NCBI RefSeq assembly: GCF_000317515.1
Contig: NC_019738.1
Span: 7,342,001-7,406,000, forward strand
Origin: Allocoleopsis franciscana PCC 7113
GTDB lineage: Bacteria > Cyanobacteriota > Cyanobacteriia > Cyanobacteriales > Coleofasciculaceae
Length of the DNA stretch: 64,000 nt
Direction: 5' to 3'
Numbering within the stretch: the stretch's first letter is position 1; the number at the start of each line of letters is the position of its first letter. The translations under genes were made by a program, and so were the position numbers. Below the pieces are notes generated by a model. The model was not told the origin of the DNA. It saw only the letters and a program-made list of their open reading frames with translations, and did no database searches. Positions 29,101 through 37,115 of this stretch are shown piece by piece.

Positions 29101-29257
29101 AGGATTTTTCATTAGGACTAAACTGAACTTGCACTAAGAGTTGACTTCCAGATTGCCGATTTTTTCCAGTTGTCATACCTCGCTGACCAGGGTTAGCTTT
29201 CAGGCGAACTTCCTGCCCTGCAATATTCGGATTCCAATCTTTGGTTTCTTTATCCAT
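26105..29257 (-). CDS. SNF2/RapA-type DEAH helicase
   Basis: This is a 1050-residue protein. Counted from ATG 29257, an N-terminal region of about 115 residues precedes Walker A DEVGLGKT (133-140), motif II DEAH (256-259), motif III TATP (286-289), the second RecA domain (VLFAYFRG, about 548), SSEVGSEGIDLQ, NYDLPWNP and motif VI RIGRLDRLGQ (629-638). About 400 C-terminal residues are mainly helical and of unknown function, with no nuclease motif seen. It resembles RapA/HepA and the DrmD-like helicases of phage-defence loci. TTG 29278 is an alternative start. The gene follows the Hsp70-like gene by 81 bases on the same strand. Confidence 0.9.
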   Translation of the reverse strand: MDKETKDWNPNIAGQEVRLKANPGQRGMTTGKNRQSGSQLLVQVQFSPNEKSYKPYNLLELCGEPEGIPDLLKQGRFSGSNDLRKIITFEKLRGHLTNIFYSMESSNTDFYPHQFKPVLKFIESPVGRLLIADEVGLGKTIEAMYVWKELQARADARRLLIICPSILCAKWQKELLNGFNISAEITNAQGLLQKIRGLLETRSQNSFTCIVSLEGLRPSANWEDENVKGARAELARLLDKNTATDELGIFDLTIIDEAHYLRNPATANHRIGRLMRDASRHLLLLTATPIQIHNSNLYQLLRLISPEDFFNESIFQEMLEANAPIVRALRLTWRNPPDFAGTQREVDKALQSEYFFKNPTLHQIKKDLAAPEKIDNEARVRLGYKLENLSLIGQYITRNRKRDVISNRVERAPQTLVVHFSPLERQIYDYVTCQIRKQTQGQKGISLFRIITRQRQMASCMVAALQAWSQKGILNEFIQEDELFWEDFGVSAQLSTDSEEKPDWDIPALLFPEGKLNYAQLEKEDTKYKKLVEFIRQELKKNPTEKFVLFAYFRGTLHYLQRRLEVDKISTCMILGNMDDKQAVLNEFETGTASVLLSSEVGSEGIDLQFCRFLINYDLPWNPMRVEQRIGRLDRLGQKAERISIVNFSLVDTVEERILERLYERINVFTESIGDLENILGEMTEQLLIELFEPNLSVTDRIRRAEETAMAIIKQRAEQDRLETEAINLLAFSDRILGEITKSRDQGRWLHPEELHSFVEDYFARYHPGTTIESVPNKPQVFNIRLAEDAKVELQMFLSKHQCSTPTRLHASSTSVTCFFNPKVAGTMGKRNELLDPTHPLIQWIRYRYETAAPKFHEVSACQLESRDIQHHNIDIATGLYVYVIHRWSFTGLRTENQIASKVARCADGRMLSDERSESLVSLTARKGKPKPNAVNLLGDMERILAAYNDCDEYLEDAFNRAAEDFEVENKNRCDVQQRSAEDYANRRQSELKERIERFRFESKLQMIPATEGLLNKVNRELDIKLRAIAQRRDISLDQVQLAAGVIFVE

Positions 29258-29338
29258 ACCATGTTTATTCCTGACCAAACTGCTCTATTGCTTGAGCTTT
29301 ATTGGAAATATATTCTTTTTAATATATCCTACTCTTGT

Positions 29339-31687
29339 TCAACAAGAATCTTTCGTATCTTCGTAACGAAGAGGCTTTGAGCTAATAGTAGCTTTTAGAG
29401 TCTGTGGTTCAGCTTTGTCCATCTCACTGGGTAGCCTGATTTCTGGACAATCTCCTTCTGGGATAGATAATCCGTAAGCCACAGAAAACCGATGAAACTC
29501 TTGAGAACTCAAGCCATTCATAGCAAGGTCTTTGGGAATCGGAATAGCTTTTTGGACATAGGAGGGAATCCCAGCCTTTTTGTGCTGAAATAGAGAATGG
29601 GTAGCCAAAATTGTTGTTTTATAAAAGCTAGTTAAGCTGCCGCCGCCACCGATTAAAATGCTCAATCCATCTTCAAAAACTGAATCCTTGAATACTGGAC
29701 GGTGAATACCATGTTTCTGACGACCTTCCATGACAACTCTCCCGACTAGCTGCTGAATTTGTTTTCGGGATTGAGTAGAGTTGAATTGAGTTAAGTTTGA
29801 ATTTGATGCTTGCAAGATGTCGCGTCTTACTTGGTCTTCTGAAATATTGAGTTCACTAGCTAAACATTGTGAGATGGCGCTAACACCCAGTGGCTTCACT
29901 GATGCTGAGTAAAAATCAACTTTAGGTTCACCTTGGTCTCGCCAATAGCGAAACGATACACCATCGAGAGTGCCACAACCCACATCAAAGAAGGTATAAA
30001 AACCGTCGTCAAACTCGCGGGAATTTAAGCAAGACCAGACTTCTGCTGAAATTTCAGGAATGGCATGACAATCAATTGGGTTGTCAGCAATACGCGATCG
30101 CAGTTGGTTGAGGTGCTCACCTAAACTCTCCAAGGTAAACAGTTCAGTCTTTGGCTCATTGCTCAACAACCATGCCAGAGACAAGACTTTTTTAAAACGG
30201 GCGATCGCAGGTGAATCACAGTATTCAACAGGTACACCGACATTGGCAGACCATTCAATCTTTTGATTCTTAACTAGATCGGGTTTGTTACACCGAATCC
30301 AAGATTGAGCGCGTGTAATGACACAACTTAAGTAGTAAGCGCAAAGGTTTTCCACTGTTTCAGGTCGATCCAGCTCCGGTAACCGATCAAGCCTCCAGCG
30401 ATCGCTCTCTTGCGAGATATCCAGATCAGCCAAGCGCATTTTAATATACTTAATTGGTGTTTTAATCCGTTGCTCGATAGCTGCCCATTCTGCCTTTGTC
30501 AGTCCTGATCGCAATGTCCCGTCTGCCAAAATTGCGATTTGGGTTGGCACAAGTGCTTCATCCAGATTGGCTTGTCCATCGGTAAAAGTAACCACTTCAG
30601 AAAAGTCTCGCCCAATATCACGGAAGCAAACTTTGGTAAAACTGGTACCAAAATCAATACCTAGGTTGATATAGAGCAGCTCAAGTTCTACTACTGGGAC
30701 TTCTGGTTCAGAGGGTCTACGCCTAATAAGAGCCTGTAATTCGTTTTGCAGTTGTGCAAGTTCTGCTTGTAGGTTATTTTGCTGCTGCTGCAAGTCACTC
30801 CGCCACTGTTCCAAGCCAGCCTGTACTTGAAGAATCTCCTCTTGGAGACTATTCACCCATCCTGTTGAGGGGAAACTCTCTAAGCGCTGGTCAAAGCTGG
30901 CGGTTGATTCTCGCAAGTTGTCATACTGACCTTGCAGCTGAGTAATCGTTTGAAAAACAGACCTGAAATTGAGAGACTCTATTGAAGCAATCCGGCTGTG
31001 TAGATCAGCGAGTTCTTGTTGGACGATTTGAAGCGCTGCTGTGTCTAGGGTAGGTTCTTGAGATTGAAGCTGTTGACGAAGGGTAGAAACGCTTGCTTGC
31101 AGTTGGGAAAAACTTTGCTCGAACTGAGCTTGGAGCTGATAAAGATTTTGAGGGACTAATTCTAAATTGAGAGACTCAAAAGTCGTAATGCGTTCTTGTA
31201 GCCTAGAGAGTCCTTGCTGGATGTCTTGAAGCGTTGCAGGATTAACAACAGTCGCTTGAGACTGAACAAACTGACGAATGGCTTGAATCTCACTGGAGAT
31301 ATTAGCACTCAGTTGTGAAAGCCTCACCTCAAACCGAGCGATCGCATCTGGGAGATTGACCGATGCTTGTTGGGATGAAGTTAATTGGTAATCAAGCGTT
31401 TGAATTTGTTGATTGAGTGAGTTCCTTACTTCCTGTTGTAAACGAGAAAAGTCCTGATTCAGTTGTGAGAGTTGCCGCTCAACTTGAGCCGCCGTGGCTG
31501 TAAGGCTCTGCTGCATTTGCTGCTCAAACCGTTGCCGATTGAGCAGATTGAGAAAGATAGAGAGCGATAAAGGAGCAGCAGCATAGACCACTTGTCTTGA
31601 AGCAGTTGAAATGACTACTCCAGCGACAGAAGCTGCAAGGGAGGTATACTCAGCAACCTTCAGGAAGCGCAATCCATTCGACTGCAT
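29339..31687 (-). CDS. Membrane-anchored coiled-coil Hsp70/actin-like ATPase
   Basis: Of 782 residues, 11-50 hold two short hydrophobic stretches (VAEYTSLAASVAGVVIS, YAAAPLSLSIFLNLL), probably a membrane hairpin. Residues 55-325 are a glutamine-rich coiled coil containing two related units (151-207 and 217-270, each with ESLN). The C-terminal part is an Hsp70/actin ATPase: phosphate-1 LGIDFGTSFTKV (342-353), phosphate-2 FDVGCGTLDG (567-576) and adenosine motif ILIGGGGS (677-684). A substrate-binding Hsp70 C-domain is absent, so it is not DnaK. It is first in a two-gene operon with the helicase. I infer a sensor or regulator role for that helicase. Confidence 0.85.
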   Translation of the reverse strand: MQSNGLRFLKVAEYTSLAASVAGVVISTASRQVVYAAAPLSLSIFLNLLNRQRFEQQMQQSLTATAAQVERQLSQLNQDFSRLQQEVRNSLNQQIQTLDYQLTSSQQASVNLPDAIARFEVRLSQLSANISSEIQAIRQFVQSQATVVNPATLQDIQQGLSRLQERITTFESLNLELVPQNLYQLQAQFEQSFSQLQASVSTLRQQLQSQEPTLDTAALQIVQQELADLHSRIASIESLNFRSVFQTITQLQGQYDNLRESTASFDQRLESFPSTGWVNSLQEEILQVQAGLEQWRSDLQQQQNNLQAELAQLQNELQALIRRRPSEPEVPVVELELLYINLGIDFGTSFTKVCFRDIGRDFSEVVTFTDGQANLDEALVPTQIAILADGTLRSGLTKAEWAAIEQRIKTPIKYIKMRLADLDISQESDRWRLDRLPELDRPETVENLCAYYLSCVITRAQSWIRCNKPDLVKNQKIEWSANVGVPVEYCDSPAIARFKKVLSLAWLLSNEPKTELFTLESLGEHLNQLRSRIADNPIDCHAIPEISAEVWSCLNSREFDDGFYTFFDVGCGTLDGVSFRYWRDQGEPKVDFYSASVKPLGVSAISQCLASELNISEDQVRRDILQASNSNLTQFNSTQSRKQIQQLVGRVVMEGRQKHGIHRPVFKDSVFEDGLSILIGGGGSLTSFYKTTILATHSLFQHKKAGIPSYVQKAIPIPKDLAMNGLSSQEFHRFSVAYGLSIPEGDCPEIRLPSEMDKAEPQTLKATISSKPLRYEDTKDSC

Positions 31688-31734
31688 AGAATTCTTGTCA
31701 CCTAATTAAGTTCACATTTTTCCCTAAGCCCTAC

Positions 31735-32280
31735 TTAGTGATGAATATCCAGATTCAAAACATAGCGACCCAACTGAACTTGTTCTGACCATAGCTCATA
31801 TTCCAATCGCAAATGTTGGGGCAAAGGACGACCCTCTAACTTCAAACTCCGGGTATAATTTCGCAGACGAAACCCGTCGTGCCCTTGCAGGGAATCGCTT
31901 TGCAACCAATAGCGGTTGACGCCATACACCCCTTGTTCCCAAAAGTGGCGATAACTCAATTTCCCATTGCCCTGCATCGTCATAATCACGCGGTAGGGCG
32001 AGATTTCCATCCACAACATTCGGAGAGGGTTATGCCTCGCCCGATAGGTATGATCAACCATTGTCTGTTCCGGTTCCCACTCCGGTGGGATGGGTTCGCT
32101 CAACAGCAGGTGAAATCGCTCTTGGTCTTTTTGATAAAGCGTAGCGGCTGTTTCCACCGTTGACCAAACAGGCAGATCCGTAGACACAAGGGACAGGCAA
32201 ACAGGTTTCCGGTGATGCGTCAGCATAGGAAGTGAGGAGACAGAAGGACACAAATAGCATAGCTTTACCTTACATACCAA
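31735..32280 (-). CDS. Hypothetical protein, cyanobacterial type (181 aa)
   Basis: No named domain is recognised. The product is a soluble, Trp/Tyr/Arg-rich protein (YRHFWEQGVYGVNRYWLQSD, LRLEYELWSEQVQLGRYVLNL), plausibly beta-rich. The first 18 residues include a Cys-rich run that looks like read-in. The Met at 32226 (MLTHHRKP) is an alternative start. It lies 47 bases upstream of the Hsp70-like gene on the same strand, so it could be part of that operon, although no such association is known to me. Confidence 0.7.
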   Translation of the reverse strand: MVCKVKLCYLCPSVSSLPMLTHHRKPVCLSLVSTDLPVWSTVETAATLYQKDQERFHLLLSEPIPPEWEPEQTMVDHTYRARHNPLRMLWMEISPYRVIMTMQGNGKLSYRHFWEQGVYGVNRYWLQSDSLQGHDGFRLRNYTRSLKLEGRPLPQHLRLEYELWSEQVQLGRYVLNLDIHH

Positions 32281-32390
32281 GATTCACAGGGGCGTGCCAA
32301 CCGTATTTTTACTAATTTTTGCCAAAGGGCTTGCCAAATGATGTGGGTTGTCGGTAATATTGGTAATCGTGACAAGCGTTAGCTACACAA

Positions 32391-32462
32391 TCCTCAGTAG
32401 CTCAGTGGTAGAGCGGTCGGCTGTTAACCGATTGGTCGCTGGTTCGAGTCCGGCCTGGGGAG
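32391..32462 (+). tRNA. tRNA-Asn (GUU)
   Basis: The acceptor stem TCCTCAG pairs with CTGGGGA (one G-T pair). The D-arm is GCTCAGTGGTAGAGC. The anticodon stem GTCGG/CCGAT has loop CTGTTAA with anticodon GTT. The T-arm contains GGTTCGAGTCC. CCA is not encoded. It is 72 bases with the discriminator. Confidence 0.97.
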
Positions 32463-32488
32463 TTGACTCAAAAGGTGAAAGATGAAGT

Positions 32489-33718
32489 GTGAAGGATGAA
32501 ACCCAAAATTTCAAACTTCAAAGTTCGGACTTCCAACAGTTCTGGTCGCTTGACCCATCTGTAACCTTTCTCAATCATGGTTCTTATGGTGCCTGTCCTG
32601 TGCCAGTCCGACGTGCACAACAGCGATTCCGAGAGCAGCTAGAACGGCAACCCCTGCGCTTCTTTATGCGGGAGTTTGAAGCGTTACTCGATGCTTCACG
32701 CCGCTCATTGGCAGCATTTGTAGGTGCACAGCCAGATGAGTTGGTGTTTGTCCCCAATGCTACAACGGGAGTTAATGCGGTATTAAGGTCGCTCTCCTTC
32801 AACTCAGGAGACGAATTACTCACCACCAACCAAGAATATAACGCTTGCCGTAACGCTCTCGATTTTATCGCGAGTCGCACCGGAGCAACGGTAGTCATCG
32901 CAACAATACCCTTTCCCCTTGAGTCACCGGATCAGGTGATTGAAGCGGTAATAGAACGAGTCTCAGCGAAAACCCGCCTAGCACTGTTGGATCATGTAAC
33001 CAGTAAAACCGGGCTAATCTTTCCCATCCAGCAATTAGTCCATGAATTAGCGGCGAGGGGTGTGGATACCCTGGTTGATGGTGCCCATGCACCAGGAATG
33101 GTGTCCCTGAACCTGCATGAGATTGGGGCTACGTACTATACAGGCAACTGCCATAAGTGGTTATGTGCACCAAAGGGGGCGGGATTTCTCTATGTCCGAG
33201 GCGATCGCCAATCCACGATTCGTCCCTTAACCATTAGTCACGGTGCCAACTCACCCCGGACGGATAAGTCCCGTTTTCAACTAGAGTTTGACTGGATGGG
33301 TACCGACGATCCAACCGCCTATCTGTGTGTCCCGGAAGCCATTGAGTTCCTCGGTTCCCTACTGCCGGGTGGATGGACTCAATTGATGGAAAACAATCGT
33401 GCAAAGGCACTCTGGGCAAGACAAGTCCTGTGTGAAGCATTAGGTGTATCCCCTCCCTGCCCCGATGAAATGATTGGCTCCATGGCTGTTGTACCTTTAC
33501 CCTATGAGTTGTTTGGGTACGAGCAAGCAGGGCAAGTTCGGGAATGGCCTATACTACAGGATCTATTGTGCGATCGCTTCAATATTGAGGTGCCGGTGAT
33601 TCCGTGGACGACACCATTCCAGCAAATGGTGCGAATCTCGGCTCAGCTATACAACACACCAGAGCAGTATCACACTCTCGCCGAAGCACTCATAACACTA
33701 CTATCTGACTTACTTTAG
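32489..33718 (+). CDS. Class V aminotransferase, isopenicillin-N-epimerase-like
   Basis: This is a fold-type I PLP enzyme of 409 residues. Seen in it are FLNHGSYGACP at the start, FVPNATTGVNAVLRSL (PLP phosphate region), LLDHVTSKTGLIFPI, the Asp in VDGAHAPGM and the Schiff-base Lys in GNCHKWLCAPKGAGFL. This is the pattern of the isopenicillin-N-epimerase/ergothioneine-lyase group (class V). The substrate cannot be told. In cyanobacteria these enzymes usually are stand-alone. The start is GTG 32489, 27 bases after the tRNA. The leader is so short that co-transcription with the tRNA is possible. Confidence 0.88.
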   Translation: MKDETQNFKLQSSDFQQFWSLDPSVTFLNHGSYGACPVPVRRAQQRFREQLERQPLRFFMREFEALLDASRRSLAAFVGAQPDELVFVPNATTGVNAVLRSLSFNSGDELLTTNQEYNACRNALDFIASRTGATVVIATIPFPLESPDQVIEAVIERVSAKTRLALLDHVTSKTGLIFPIQQLVHELAARGVDTLVDGAHAPGMVSLNLHEIGATYYTGNCHKWLCAPKGAGFLYVRGDRQSTIRPLTISHGANSPRTDKSRFQLEFDWMGTDDPTAYLCVPEAIEFLGSLLPGGWTQLMENNRAKALWARQVLCEALGVSPPCPDEMIGSMAVVPLPYELFGYEQAGQVREWPILQDLLCDRFNIEVPVIPWTTPFQQMVRISAQLYNTPEQYHTLAEALITLLSDLL

Positions 33719-33834
33719 GCACACACGAAAGAGCATCGGACTAAGCTAGCAATACTGAATTACTCCAAGGGAGCTATTAGTATCAGTGGACACTCTTGCC
33801 ATTAGGGAATGCGTAGCCACATAGTTACAAAAAA

Positions 33835-33859
33835 GCCCTCTTGAGGCAGTTAAGAGGGC
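33835..33859 (-). terminator. Minus-strand terminator-like hairpin 1
   Basis: GCCCTCTT pairs with AAGAGGGC, followed on the minus strand by TTTTTTG. It lies about 32 bases after motif copy 1 (33891-33915), so a transcript of about 50-60 bases could end here. Confidence 0.7.
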
Positions 33860-33890
33860 CTACTTCTACACTCATCTATAAGCCTACTAA

Positions 33891-33915
33891 GCGAGTGTGA
33901 ATAATTTGTGAAATG
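33891..33915 (-). promoter_or_regulatory. Doubled TTCACA promoter-like element, copy 1
   Basis: Minus-strand reading is TTTCACAAATTATTCACAC: two TTCACA boxes 11 bases apart. The second could act as the -35 element, with TAGATG 17 bases downstream as the -10. An 11-base direct-repeat period is typical for PhoB/OmpR-type response regulators. Confidence 0.45.
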
Positions 33916-33955
33916 AAGTAAAAATATCTAAATCTTGCAGAATTTGGCAAAAAAA

Positions 33956-33980
33956 TGCTCCCCCTTGCCACAGGGAGAGC
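33956..33980 (-). terminator. Minus-strand terminator-like hairpin 2
   Basis: GCTCTCCCT pairs (one mismatch) with AGGGGGAGC on the minus strand, followed by ATTTTTTTG. It lies about 40 bases beyond motif copy 2. Confidence 0.65.
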
Positions 33981-34020
33981 TTTAGATAGGTGATTACCGA
34001 AACAATTAAAGTCTATCCAT

Positions 34021-34047
34021 CGAGTGTGAAAAATTTGTGAAAAATGA
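34021..34047 (-). promoter_or_regulatory. Doubled TTCACA promoter-like element, copy 2
   Basis: Minus-strand reading is TTTCACAAATTTTTCACAC, one base different from copy 1 over the core and with the same CTCG following. The -10 element is weak (TAATTG at 16 bases). Confidence 0.4.
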
Positions 34048-34290
34048 CGATTGCACATTTTTCGGTAAAAAGCTAACCCTAAAAGACTCTCTCTACACTT
34101 CTCAATCCGATGGTATTGAACTGAAGAGGGAAGTGAGCAATTTAATATGAAGAAAATGTGAAGAATTTATGAAGTTTGGGAGAACGATATCCCGAAAGTG
34201 TAAAGAACACGATGCCACTTGATCCACTTCTACAAAGCATTGAAGTTACGAAAGCATTGGGAAGACATGTTCTTACAAGTCCCAAGCAAA

Positions 34291-34315
34291 AAGCTCAGCT
34301 ATGATAACTGAGCTT
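34291..34315 (-). terminator. Minus-strand terminator-like hairpin 3
   Basis: AAGCTCAG pairs with CTGAGCTT around 9 bases, with TTTTTG following on the minus strand. It could end the transcript of the small gene at 34634-34855, about 320 bases upstream on this strand. Confidence 0.6.
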
Positions 34316-34633
34316 ATAGAGTATGCTTTTGACTGATAATTGAGTGCGCTCTTCACTCTTCTAGCATGACCTTGAGTTCCTCTATTTTCCTCTGCTCATG
34401 GGACAGTCTTTTTTCTGGCTCACGGCTCACCCCTTACGGGTCTAATCAAGGTATTCTAGAGTTTTTTCTCGTCTCTTCTTCCCCTTGTGCCTTAGGGATT
34501 ATTGACCTCATTGGCTCACAGAGAACTTACATTCCCACATTAATGGTAGTTCATCGCCAATGACACTCATTCTGGAAGGTTGAGTTGTTGAAAACCGCAC
34601 TGGAAAGGTAGTCCGAGTTGACAACAAACTAAA

Positions 34634-34855
34634 CTATACAACAACCATCTGACGAGTCTGACTATCCTGTCTTACTGGATTTTCAAGTGTTAGACTCCCA
34701 TCCTTTAAAAAATTAATCTCAATCGACTCACATCCTAAGCCATATTCATCAAATTGGAATTGAGAATTAAGATACTCAGCGAAAGAAACAGAGGAAACAA
34801 ATTTTGAACCCACACAGCAGGAAACACCGTTAGAGTAGTTAATTTTGACGAGCAT
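34634..34855 (-). CDS. Small protein of unknown function (73 aa)
   Basis: It is short and begins MLVKINYSNG, with a paired Cys (SCCVG) and an acidic region. No family is recognised. Support comes mainly from upstream sequence. On the minus strand, TTCACA at about 34911-34916 is followed after 17 bases by TAGAAT, a good -35/-10 pair, and the -35 is part of a doubled TTCACA element like those in the next kilobase. AGAGAAGAA precedes the ATG as a modest ribosome binding site. Probably a real small regulated gene. Confidence 0.55.
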   Translation of the reverse strand: MLVKINYSNGVSCCVGSKFVSSVSFAEYLNSQFQFDEYGLGCESIEINFLKDGSLTLENPVRQDSQTRQMVVV

Positions 34856-34887
34856 ATAAGTTCTTCTCTGTCTAAGAATGAGCTTGA

Positions 34888-34929
34888 TATTCTAAGATCT
34901 TAGTGGCGCAATGTGAATATTTTGTGATA
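34888..34929 (-). promoter_or_regulatory. Promoter of the 73-residue gene with doubled TTCACA box
   Basis: Minus strand: ATCACA, five bases, TTCACA (-35), 17 bases, TAGAAT (-10). The box overlapping the -35 matches elements at 33891 and 34021, which points to one shared activator. The 5' leader would be about 30 bases. Confidence 0.5.
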
Positions 34930-35019
34930 GCCCAGATTAATCGAGAGACAGGAAAGCCTAATTGGCAAAAAACATGTTTTGTACGGATTATTTGTAAAGA
35001 AATTAGAAGTTTCAATGGC

Positions 35020-36669
35020 TTATTTGTTTTGGGCGAAATCGTTGAGAATCGCCTCCGCTTGGGGAGGAATTTCAGTAATTAGGCGCATGGGAAAGCGCTC
35101 AGTGGAAACCAATTGAGCATACTCTGGTGTGAGAAAAATAGCGTATTGGCTTGCCTCATTCGTTAGTTGTGCCGCCATCGCCAGCACGATCGCTTTGACG
35201 TAGTTGCGAACTTCAATTGATTGCTCACCGACAATTTCACCGCCACTATATAGGGTACTCGGTTCACGCGCCTGAGCCACAGTTGTGTCGGGGTCTTTCA
35301 CACTCAAATGGGTGGCACCCACAAAACCAACCAGCCATTTGGGAGAGGGGAGTTGATCAAAGGGTATCACCTGCTCCGGTAAAATGGGCGTTGTCTTATC
35401 GGCGGAAGCGGCTGTAATTAAGGTGGGAACGGTCACTTTACTCAAGCCGGTTTCACCAAACAGCAAAGAGGCAGTAGGAGAAAGTGCGATCGCGGCTTTT
35501 ATCCTAGGATCGCCTAGTTGGTAGCGCTCTTCGGGAAGCCCTTCAGCAAAGCATTGTGCATTTTCTCCCAGACTATTAGCCAGCACGTTTCCAGGACAGC
35601 GTTCTTTCAACGAAGTAAGCTGTAACTCTGCGCCGGCAAGGGATAGAGAAGTAGAACCTCCGAAGGAATAGCCCACGATTAGGGTGCGATTGGGTGCTAG
35701 TTTCCCTTGGAGTGGCCCTGATTTTTGGTTGAGCGATTCGAGTTCATCCAGAACAAAGCTAATATCCTTAGGCCGATTTAAAAACTCTTGGGCTTCTAAT
35801 ATTGGAGCTTTCAGCGCGAGTGCTTGCTTCACATGAGTTTCATTGCTGCCCGGATGTTCCAAGGCAACGACAACATAGCCATAGGAGGCAAGATGCTGAG
35901 CGAGGTAACGCAAATCCGTGCGAACTGAACCCAATCCATGGGAAAAGACAATAATGGGTTTATCGGGGGAGGATTGGGTTGACCAATACACATCCACCGG
36001 AATTTCTCGACGGCGTTCCCGATCATTTAGGTTTAACGGCAACACCTGCACGGTGGCATTCCCCGGTTGAGTGGGGTCAAAGGGTAGATTAATCTGAGGA
36101 CGTTGAGCCGCCAGTTGGGGAGCAATTGCCGCCATAAACGCCTGAGATTGCCAAAACGATTTATTAAAGTTTTCAGCAACCAGAAACGCCCGATCCAGAT
36201 TAATTTCCAGTTTGGCAGTGGGATAGGCTTCAATAAAACTAATCAGAGACAGTCCTTTCGCCGCGTTAGCGCCCGAAACGAGTGCTGATTTGACCAATAG
36301 CTCACCTACCCGATCAGAGCGAGAGGTAGCGCTAGCCAGCGCTGAAACCAGGACATTACCACTTGGGGTATCGAGGAAGTTACGCACCGCTACCGGGTTC
36401 ATGTTGAAATTGGCTCGGAATGCGGACAGAAGTGTCTCTTGTTCCTGAGGGCGCAACCTTCGTGCATAAGATTGGAGGCTGGATGAGGCTTTCCCGGTTT
36501 CAGCTAGGGTTTTAAGGTCAGCCAAGGGGATAGATTGGCTGGACGTGCCACGACGCACAACAACGGTTTGAGCCGCTTGCACGGCGGTGGTTGCTCCCTG
36601 GATGAGACTCAGGGAAATCGCGCCAACGACAGCGATCAGGGAGGACTGCCAATGAAAAATAGGTCGCAT
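35020..36669 (-). CDS. Secreted alpha/beta hydrolase with DUF1400 N-domain
   Basis: ATG 36669 starts a signal peptide (MRPIFHWQSSLIAVVGAISL, ending near VQAAQ). The frame runs on upstream to a GTG at 36732. Residues about 35-150 of the mature part match DUF1400, a domain seen in cyanobacteria. An alpha/beta hydrolase follows with PIIVFSHGLGS (oxyanion), nucleophile Ser in VGYSFGGSTS and His in GATHLSV, as in dienelactone-hydrolase-like esterases or lipases. It is probably periplasmic. The substrate is unknown. It stands alone, with tRNA-Gln 176 bases upstream. Confidence 0.88.
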   Translation of the reverse strand: MRPIFHWQSSLIAVVGAISLSLIQGATTAVQAAQTVVVRRGTSSQSIPLADLKTLAETGKASSSLQSYARRLRPQEQETLLSAFRANFNMNPVAVRNFLDTPSGNVLVSALASATSRSDRVGELLVKSALVSGANAAKGLSLISFIEAYPTAKLEINLDRAFLVAENFNKSFWQSQAFMAAIAPQLAAQRPQINLPFDPTQPGNATVQVLPLNLNDRERRREIPVDVYWSTQSSPDKPIIVFSHGLGSVRTDLRYLAQHLASYGYVVVALEHPGSNETHVKQALALKAPILEAQEFLNRPKDISFVLDELESLNQKSGPLQGKLAPNRTLIVGYSFGGSTSLSLAGAELQLTSLKERCPGNVLANSLGENAQCFAEGLPEERYQLGDPRIKAAIALSPTASLLFGETGLSKVTVPTLITAASADKTTPILPEQVIPFDQLPSPKWLVGFVGATHLSVKDPDTTVAQAREPSTLYSGGEIVGEQSIEVRNYVKAIVLAMAAQLTNEASQYAIFLTPEYAQLVSTERFPMRLITEIPPQAEAILNDFAQNK

Positions 36670-36844
36670 GAACCGATTCACCTTCCGCACTTCTAAATTC
36701 GAGCGGCTAATGTCTTGCGATGCGCTCTTCACACAAAGATTACGCTACTCTTCGTTACTCCAGCAATCCCAGAAACGTTTCAATCTGTTACTGATAGGAG
36801 TGAGCTAAATCATTGGCATTTAACGATTGATTCGCTTTAACTAA

Positions 36845-36916
36845 CTGGGGCGCTAGGATTCGAACCTAGGAATGGCGGGACCAAAACCCGCTGCCTTACC
36901 ACTTGGCTACGCCCCA
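36845..36916 (-). tRNA. tRNA-Gln (UUG)
   Basis: On the minus strand the acceptor TGGGGCG pairs with CGCCCCA. The anticodon stem GCGGG/CCCGC carries loop TTTTGGT with anticodon TTG. The T-arm is CTAGGTTCGAATCCTAG. CCA is not encoded. It is 72 bases with the discriminator. Confidence 0.97.
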
Positions 36917-37115
36917 TTGCTGTAACCTTGATTATGGTAACAGTTAGTACCCGCCAAGTGTCAAGCCTTTTTCTAGAATTGGGAAGAAAAGTTGAAAGTT
37001 AGAAGGTTTTTTAGGTTGAAGGTTACCCAGTTCAGGAATTTTCTAATCTTCAACCTATCCCTACCCGTTCGGGGAAGGCTACGCGAACAACCTTCTAACC
37101 TCCAACCCAGTTCCC

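Larger units (their letters stand above)
33719..34633. other. Gene-poor stretch with repeated promoter-like motifs and hairpins
   Basis: No protein gene is supported in these 915 bases (the frames seen are short and unmotivated). On the minus strand it carries three copies of a doubled TTCACA-type motif (near 33891, 34021 and 34154) and three hairpins followed by T-runs (33835, 33956 and 34291), alternating. The listed terminators and the findings describe these. It may hold small RNA genes. Confidence 0.55.

Noticed and set aside
26105-32462. The tRNA-Asn as an integration site for the Hsp70/helicase operon
   Set aside because: Integration normally occurs at the tRNA 3' end, but the operon lies on its 5' side; no integrase and no repeat of the tRNA end was seen.
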